Shown piece by piece: positions 8,159 to 12,732 of a stretch of 12,732 bases of DNA. The notes beneath the pieces were generated by a model. That model did not search any database, was not told the origin of the DNA, and saw nothing but the letters and a program-made list of their open reading frames with translations. The translations under genes and the position numbers were made by a program. Source of the stretch: DATLFI01 sp035524895 (GTDB taxonomy: Bacteria > Acidobacteriota > Thermoanaerobaculia > Multivoradales > Multivoraceae); contig DATLFI010000427.1 of the NCBI GenBank assembly GCA_035524895.1, positions 1 through 12,732 on the forward strand. The letters run 5' to 3'. The stretch's first letter is position 1, and every line of letters begins with the position of its first letter.

Positions 8159-10038
8159 TTGCCGCGTCGGACCGCCGTCCTGCCGTTCATGTGGCTGCTC
8201 GTCGCGGTCTCCGCCGCTCCCGCTGCCGCCCAGACCTTCGTCTTCCACCTCTCCGGGGACCAGGAGGTGCCGCCGTTCCCCAGCCCCGCCACCGGCGGCT
8301 GCCACGGCGAGCTCGACCAGCCGGTGGCAGAGCTCACCCTCACCTGCGTCCACGACATCATCGGTGCGACGCTGATCCACGTCCACGAGGGGGCGGCGGG
8401 CGTCAACGGACCGATCCTCTTCGACCTCGGCGACCCGACCAGCCCGGTGACCGCAACCTGGACCGGCATGACGCCCGGCGAGATCGCCTTTCTGCTGGCC
8501 GGTGATGTACCTCAACATGCACACCGCCGGGACGCCCGGACGGCGAGATCCGCGGCCAGATCCTGACGCGCACGGTCGACACGGTCGCGTTCACGCTCGA
8601 CGGCGCCCAGGTGGTGCCGCCGAACGCCTCCGCAGCCACCGGCGCCTGCACCGCCGACCTCAGCGCCGACGCGACGACGCTCGACATCGACTGCACCCAC
8701 GACGTGGCGAGCCCGACGGCGGCGCACCTGCGCCAGGCGCCGCGGGGTGAGGAGGGCGCCCTCGTCTTCGACCTCGGTGATCCCACCAGCCCGATCTCCA
8801 GCTCCGCGACGCTGTCGCCCACCCATGTCGCCGCCTTCGCCGGCCGCCACCTCTACGTCGAGATCGGGTCGACGGACTCGCCGGACGGCGAGATCCGGGG
8901 GCAGATCGGCGCCGCGCCCGCCCTGCCGACCACGGGGACGATCCAAGTTCGCAAGACGACCTTCCCGGCTGGCGGCACCGGCTTCTCCTTCATCGACGAC
9001 GTGCCCGGCTCCCCCGGCACCTTCACCCTCGACGACGGCGGCGTGGAGACGTTCGCCGGCGTGCCGCCCGGCACCTACACGATCACCGAGCAGGACCCCG
9101 GGGCGACGCCGGGAGGCTACAGCCTGGCCCACGTCGAGTGCGACGACGCCGACAGCGCCGGGAATCGCTTCGCGCGCTCCGCCACGGTGGCGCTCGCGGC
9201 CGGCGAGATCGTGACCTGCACCTTCGAGAACCTCGCCCTCGGCGGTGCTGGCGTGCCCTACGTCTTCCATCTCTCCGGCGACCAGGAGGTGCCGCCCGTG
9301 CCGAGCCCGGCGAGCGGCGGCTGCATGGCCCTGTTCGACGCCGGCGGCCCCTCGCTGACCTTCGTCTGCACCCACGACGTGACCGGTTCCACCCTGATGC
9401 ACGCCCACCGCGGCGACGTCGGCGAGAACGGCCCGGTCCTCTTCGACCTCGGCGAGCCGTCGAGCCCGGTGCTCGCCGAGTGGACCGGCATTTCGCCGGG
9501 CGACGTGGCCGACCTGCTGGCCGGGAACCTCTACGTCAACATCCACACCAGCGGCCGGCCGGCGGGCGAAATCCGCGGTCAGATCGTGCCACGGAGCCGC
9601 GATACGTTCGTGTTCCCGCTCAGCGGCCTCCAGCAGGTGCCGCCGGTGATCACCGACGCGTCCGGCGACTGCATTGCGGACCTCGCCGACGCGGCGACCA
9701 GCCTCTCAGTCGAGTGCACGCACACGGTGGGCGACGCCACGGCGGCCCACATCCACCAGGCGCCGGCGGGGCAGAACGGGCCGGTGCTCCTCGAGCTCGG
9801 CGATCCGGGCAGCCCCTTCTCGCTGAACCCGCCTCTCTCGCCTCGGGACGTGGCGGACCTGGTCGCCGGCTTCCTCTACGTCAACATCCACTCGCCAGAG
9901 AACCCGGACGGCGAGATCCGTGGACAGATCGTGAATGCCCCGCAGTCGGTGCTCGCGATCCCCACCCTCGGCAGCTGGGGGCTGCTGCTGCTGGCGCTGT
10001 CGCTGGCGGCCGCCGCGGCGCGCCGCCTGGGCGGCTGA
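8159..10038 (+). CDS. Secreted four-CHRD-domain protein with IPTL-CTERM tail, frameshifted
   Basis: The gene encodes an exported surface protein. A signal peptide (PRRTAVLPFMWLLVAVSAAPAAAQ) follows the TTG start. Then come CHRD domain 1 (8231-8560), CHRD 2 (8575-8910), an Ig-like/SpaA-type beta domain (about 8938-9240), CHRD 3 (9259-9588) and CHRD 4 (9604-9933). The protein ends in an IPTL-CTERM tail: AIPTLGSWG (from 9955), a hydrophobic helix, and RRLGG. IPTL-CTERM is known to be recognised by exosortase H-type enzymes, so sorting at the envelope is expected. Each CHRD domain carries C-x14-C and ends near GEIRGQI. CHRD domains, first described in chordin, have no known enzymatic role. The reading frame breaks twice: near 8503 (GATG where three or six bases are expected before TACCTCAAC) and near 8537 (one extra C before GGACGGCGAG). 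Taken literally, translation stops at 8566. The clean homology on both sides suggests a recent mutation or sequencing error. Confidence 0.8.
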
Positions 10039-10085
10039 CGCTACGGCGCCCCCTTTTACCGGTGGCCGACGCCACACCAGAGTGA

Positions 10086-10199
10086 AAGGCGGAGAGCGGT
10101 TCTCAGATCGGTGCGGATCCAGTAGCGGAGATCCTCGCGGAACTCCCTCTGGAAGACGGCCTGACGATCCGCGAGCCGGTGCGGGAGTCGGCCTTCGCC
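10086..10199 (-). pseudogene. YoeB/Txe-like toxin remnant
   Basis: Directly after the antitoxin stop, the same minus-strand frame reads RQAVFQREFREDLRYWIRTD followed by LRTALRL. This is the N-terminus of YoeB/Txe-type mRNA interferases (AVF...F.EDL.YW...D). Similarity stops after about 30 residues, near 10086, and unrelated sequence leads to a TAA at 10056-10058. The C-terminal two thirds, which carry the catalytic residues, are missing, and no ATG, GTG or TTG lies between the antitoxin stop and the homology. The toxin is therefore dead. The deletion lies next to the end of the CHRD gene, which ends at 10038 on the other strand. The family assignment is moderately sure because the matching piece is short. 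Confidence 0.6.
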
Positions 10200-10476
10200 T
10201 CAGCCCGTCGCCTTCTCGGCATCGCTCTCGGCTTCGAGCCCGAGCTCTCGCCGAACTCGCCGACAGTCGACGGGACCGTGGACGGATCCTCGAGGGCGCG
10301 TTCGAGGGCGGTCAGCAACCTTCGCACGTTCTTCGGCGAGCGCAGCAGATGCGCAGTCTCGAGGAGGGACTCGAGCTCGTGCTCCGAGATCAAGGCCACG
10401 TTCTCTCCGTTGCGGCGCTCGATGACGTAGGGCTGCCGCGTCTCGGCCACCTCGTCGCAGAGGCTGGCGAGCCCCG
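10200..10476 (-). pseudogene. YefM/Phd-like antitoxin remnant
   Basis: The minus strand encodes LASLCDEVAETRQPYVIERR, NGENVALISEHELESLLETA, HLLRSPKNVRRLLTALERAL and then EDPSTV. This is the YefM/Phd antitoxin pattern, in which the N-terminal half binds DNA and the C-terminal tail binds the toxin. Two lesions are visible. The start and first ten or so residues (the M..I.Y.EAR.N segment that normally precedes LASLCDEV) are replaced by a G-rich tract. A one-base deletion near 10265 moves the tail RRELGLEAESDAEKATG into the next frame, ending at the TGA 10202-10200. The partner toxin fragment follows at once. The module is a relic, possibly damaged when the neighbouring histidine kinase segment arrived. 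Confidence 0.75.
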
Positions 10477-10492
10477 ATCCTCGCTCCTCGCT

Positions 10493-10529
10493 CCCCGCCC
10501 CCCGCCCCCCACGACCTTGCCGACCCCCC
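10493..10529 (-). other. G-rich tract with quadruplex potential
   Basis: On the minus strand there are G runs of 6, 6, 6 and 4 (10529-10524, 10510-10505, 10503-10498, 10496-10493) separated by 13, 1 and 1 bases. This satisfies a G-quadruplex pattern. The tract starts a few bases after the histidine kinase stop codon and replaces the start of the YefM-like antitoxin. Confidence 0.6.
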
Positions 10530-10534
10530 AACGC

Positions 10535-12334
10535 CTAGGAACCAAGGACCTCTCGAACCTTGCGGGCCAATGAACCGGGTGTAAACGGCTTCTGCAGGAA
10601 GGCGACGTGTTCGTGCAGTACGCCATGGCGGACGATCGTGTCGTCGGTATACCCAGACAGAAACAGGACTCGCATTTCCGGCCGCAGTGCCAACGCGCGA
10701 TCGGCCACTTCGCGGCCACCCAGCTCGGGCATGATCACGTCGGAGATGAGCAGGTGAATCTCGCCGGAATACTGCTCGCACAGTTCGATTGCCTCTTGTC
10801 CGTGACTCCCCTGCAAGACGGTATAGCCATAAGACTCCAGGGCAAACACCGCAATCTTACGCACGGCAGCTTCATCCTCGACTACCAGGATCGTCTCGGT
10901 CCCGGAAGGTGCGGACGGCTGCGCGCGAGGCCGGCTTGAAGTCGGCTCGTCCTCAAGCAAGGGCAGGTATACCTTGAACGTGGTTCCCTTGCCGGGCTCG
11001 CTGTAGACCCAGATGTGCCCGCCACTCTGCTTGACGATGCCAAACACAGTCGCCAGCCCCAGGCCGGTACCCTTGCCTTGCGGTTTGGTGGTAAAGAACG
11101 GATCGAAAGCGCGGGCCCTGGTCGTTGCATCCATGCCGCACCCTGTGTCGCTCACTGCCAGCATCACGTATTCGCCTGGCTGCACCTCGACATGGTCCGC
11201 TGTATAAGACTGATCGAGTTCGACGTTGGATGTTTCGAGGGTCAGGTGGCCGCCCCGGGGCATGGCTTCTCGAGCATTGACGGCCAGATTCAAAACGATC
11301 TGGTCGATTTGTCCCGGATCGGCGCGGACCTTTCCCAGGTTGGGTTCGAGAACAGTCGTCAAAGAGATGTCCTCACCGATCACCCGCTGGAGCATCTTCT
11401 CGATGTTGGCGACAATGGCATTCAGGTCCAACACCTTGGATTCCAGGACCTGCTGGCGGCTGAACGCCAACAGTTGCCGTGTCAACGATGCCGCCCGCTC
11501 ACTGGCGTTCTTGATCTCGTTGATCGGGATGCGCAAGGGGTCGGCGGTATCGATCTGCGCCAGTACGACTTCGCTATAGCCCAAGACGATCGTCAGCAGG
11601 TTATTGAAATCGTGCGCCACGCCGCCGGCCAGCGTCCCGATGGCCTCCATTTTCTGTGACTGACGGACTTGTTCTTCCAGCCTTCGCGTCTGGTCGATTT
11701 CCGCGCGTAAGGCTTCATTCGCGGCAGCCAGTTCCACCGTGCGTTCGTGGACACGCTGTTCCAGCTTCGCCTTGGCATCTAGCAGCTTTCGATTGGCTTC
11801 TTGGATTTCCTGCGAGCGTTGCATGACTTCCGCTTCCATCTGCTCGCTGCGAATGCGGAGGGACTCGGTCAGCACTTGTTGTTCACGGTCGTGTTGCGTG
11901 AGCCGCACAAACCCCGTTACGTCCTCGACGCGGTGAATGATGTACGTGAGTCGGTTGGCCGCATCGAAAACGGGAGAGTTGACGGGACTCCAGTAGCGTT
12001 CTTCGAATGCGCCCCCGTCAGCGGCCGGACGGCGCACATCGTACTTCTGCACTGCCATGAGGTCCGCGACCCGGTCCCGCACAACCCGTTCCAGCGAGGC
12101 CTTCAGATTGCGAACACCGGTGGCAGCCGGGTCGGCAGGATTGTCGGGAAAGACTTCGAAAATGTCCCGGCCCAGGATCGCCTCGCGCGAGGTCATCGTG
12201 GCCTGCAGGTAGGCCTCACTCACCGCGACAATCCGGAAGTCCGGAGTCAACACGAGGTAGAGCCCCGGCGACGACTCAAACAGAACACGAAAGTCTGGGC
12301 TCTCGAGATTCAACGATGAAACGGCCGGATCCAT
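10535..12334 (-). CDS. Hybrid sensor histidine kinase/response regulator (PAS-HisKA-HATPase-REC)
   Basis: This 599-residue cytoplasmic phosphorelay protein has no transmembrane helix. A PAS domain (about 10-140: FRVLFESSPGLYLVLTPDFRIVAVS) is followed by a long coiled coil (about 145-228). The dimerisation/phosphoacceptor domain has His241 in GGVAHDFNNLL. The ATPase domain has the N box (NLAVNAREAM, near 349-358), DTGCGMD (396-402), FDPFFTTK (410-417) and GKGTGLGLATV (420-430). The receiver domain (481-599) has acidic VVEDE, phosphoacceptor Asp532 in SDVIMP and Lys582 in QKPF. All catalytic residues are present. The ATG at 12334 was preferred to the in-frame ATG at 12388: a -10-like TACAAT overlaps the latter, and AAGGG precedes the former. 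The gene is less GC-rich than its neighbours, suggesting transfer. No separate output regulator is present. Confidence 0.92.
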   Translation of the reverse strand: MDPAVSSLNLESPDFRVLFESSPGLYLVLTPDFRIVAVSEAYLQATMTSREAILGRDIFEVFPDNPADPAATGVRNLKASLERVVRDRVADLMAVQKYDVRRPAADGGAFEERYWSPVNSPVFDAANRLTYIIHRVEDVTGFVRLTQHDREQQVLTESLRIRSEQMEAEVMQRSQEIQEANRKLLDAKAKLEQRVHERTVELAAANEALRAEIDQTRRLEEQVRQSQKMEAIGTLAGGVAHDFNNLLTIVLGYSEVVLAQIDTADPLRIPINEIKNASERAASLTRQLLAFSRQQVLESKVLDLNAIVANIEKMLQRVIGEDISLTTVLEPNLGKVRADPGQIDQIVLNLAVNAREAMPRGGHLTLETSNVELDQSYTADHVEVQPGEYVMLAVSDTGCGMDATTRARAFDPFFTTKPQGKGTGLGLATVFGIVKQSGGHIWVYSEPGKGTTFKVYLPLLEDEPTSSRPRAQPSAPSGTETILVVEDEAAVRKIAVFALESYGYTVLQGSHGQEAIELCEQYSGEIHLLISDVIMPELGGREVADRALALRPEMRVLFLSGYTDDTIVRHGVLHEHVAFLQKPFTPGSLARKVREVLGS

Positions 12335-12386
12335 AACGCCCTTCGAACGCAGTGACGTGGACGTCCCCCCTTCCCTTGGTAGTGCC

Positions 12387-12392
12387 ATTGTA
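12387..12392 (-). promoter_or_regulatory. Candidate -10 box of the histidine kinase gene
   Basis: The minus strand reads TACAAT, five of six matches to TATAAT, about 53 bases before the ATG at 12334. Transcription would start near 12380, which excludes the upstream ATG at 12388. No clear -35 hexamer is found at the usual spacing. Confidence 0.35.
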
Positions 12393-12559
12393 GCTGATGG
12401 GCAGGATCTCGGGGCACGCTTTACTTGACCGAACCTGGACGATTTCCGTCAACGTCCAAGCCGACATAGGGGTACGTGCCCTGACAGGAATTGCCCCCCC
12501 CACGGCCGTCGACGGAGGTAATTAGCCGGCACGCGCTCGCGTCAGAACCGAGGGCCAAA
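12393..12559. other. Right-edge stretch without a supported gene
   Basis: Nothing coding is supported between the histidine kinase promoter region and the inverted repeat. The frames are short, without ribosome sites or recognisable motifs. Confidence 0.35.
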
Positions 12560-12639
12560 GGCTAGCGGGCTCATGGTTTGTCACCACCCCTCAGCGAGCC
12601 GTGAAAGCGAGGCGAGCTCATCCCACGAGCCCGCTAGCC
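12560..12639. repeat. 13-bp perfect inverted repeat flanking a 54-base core (MITE- or REP-like)
   Basis: GGCTAGCGGGCTC (12560-12572) is the exact reverse complement of GAGCCCGCTAGCC (12627-12639). The 54-base core is not otherwise strongly self-complementary. The 80-base unit has the size and shape of a short palindromic interspersed element. No target duplication is visible at the flanks, so transposition is not shown. An integron attC site is unlikely because the RYYYAAC/GTTRRRY ends are absent. Confidence 0.6.
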
Positions 12640-12658
12640 GATCACTCGTGCGCCGCAA

Positions 12659-12672
12659 GCCCGCAAGCGGGC
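12659..12672. repeat. Short palindromic hairpin
   Basis: GCCCGC AA GCGGGC forms a tight 6-bp stem (12659-12672), 20 bases to the right of the larger inverted repeat. It has no T run on either side, so it is not a standard terminator. It may belong to the same repeat element. The last 60 bases of the window show nothing else. Confidence 0.5.
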
Positions 12673-12732
12673 GCGACTGGGTCGACCAGGCCACAGCCGC
12701 AATTCCATTCCCGCAACGAGGACGAACAACCC

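Noticed and set aside
8512..9546. Long antisense frame over the CHRD gene
   Set aside because: The CHRD frame on the plus strand has clear domains, cysteines and a sorting tail; the antisense product is low-complexity.
10062..10075. Hairpin GTGGC CGAC GCCAC after the CHRD gene as a terminator
   Set aside because: Only five base pairs and no T run; too weak to call in GC-rich DNA.
12335..12388. Longer start (ATG 12388) for the histidine kinase
   Set aside because: It lacks a ribosome site and overlaps a -10-like TACAAT; the added 18 residues are not PAS-like. It remains possible.
12560..12639. Integron attC site
   Set aside because: The size and inverted ends are suggestive, but the RYYYAAC/GTTRRRY core sites are absent and no integrase or cassette is present.

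Overview
The window is GC-rich bacterial chromosome or contig sequence from a Gram-negative, secretion-rich organism. Three things point to Acidobacteriota (a Thermoanaerobaculia-like lineage) or a neighbouring, planctomycete-like group. First, a TIGR02999-type ECF sigma factor lies head-to-head with a Ser/Thr kinase carrying a TPR tail. Second, there is a secreted CHRD protein with an IPTL-CTERM sorting tail. Third, there is a small secreted beta-type domain with the signatures SGIFSFFD and WVFFAGTTDVGFTLRVEDT. This assignment is an inference from protein style, not from a marker gene.

Layout, left to right. Positions 1-246 hold the decayed 3' end of an unrecognised + strand gene. A secreted SUMF1/FGE-fold protein follows on the - strand (463-1380). 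Next comes a gene-poor stretch with a remnant related to the 5' end of a Y1 (RAYT-like) transposase gene (about 1562-1717). A frame-disrupted secreted-domain gene lies at 2128-2647 (-). The regulatory centre is an ECF sigma factor (2773-3327, -) divergent from a 955-residue transmembrane Ser/Thr kinase with nine 42-residue TPR-like units (3711-6578, +). A second copy of the transposase-derived repeat (about 6812-6959) precedes an apparently intact vapBC toxin-antitoxin operon (7736-7075, -). A signal-peptide-bearing protein with four CHRD domains and an IPTL-CTERM tail (8159-10038, +) reads through two frameshifts. Behind it, on the - strand, lie relics of a second toxin-antitoxin pair, YefM-like antitoxin and YoeB-like toxin. 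They end in a G-rich tract next to a hybrid histidine kinase/response regulator (10535-12334, -) whose base composition is visibly lower in GC. The right edge (12335-12732) is non-coding and holds a 13-bp perfect inverted repeat.

How the genes work together: the sigma factor and kinase probably form a signalling pair in which the membrane kinase responds to the environment and activates, or is regulated with, the ECF factor. The SUMF1 protein, the small domain protein and the CHRD protein are exported envelope or surface proteins. VapBC, the YefM/YoeB relic and the transposase-derived repeats mark an accessory region in turnover. I found no convincing new defence or biosynthetic system. The most interesting items are the dispersed repeat carrying only the 5' end of a transposase, the A-B-Ig-A-B CHRD architecture with invariant cysteines, and the clustering of frameshifts in accessory genes while the kinase, sigma factor, histidine kinase and vapBC stay open.
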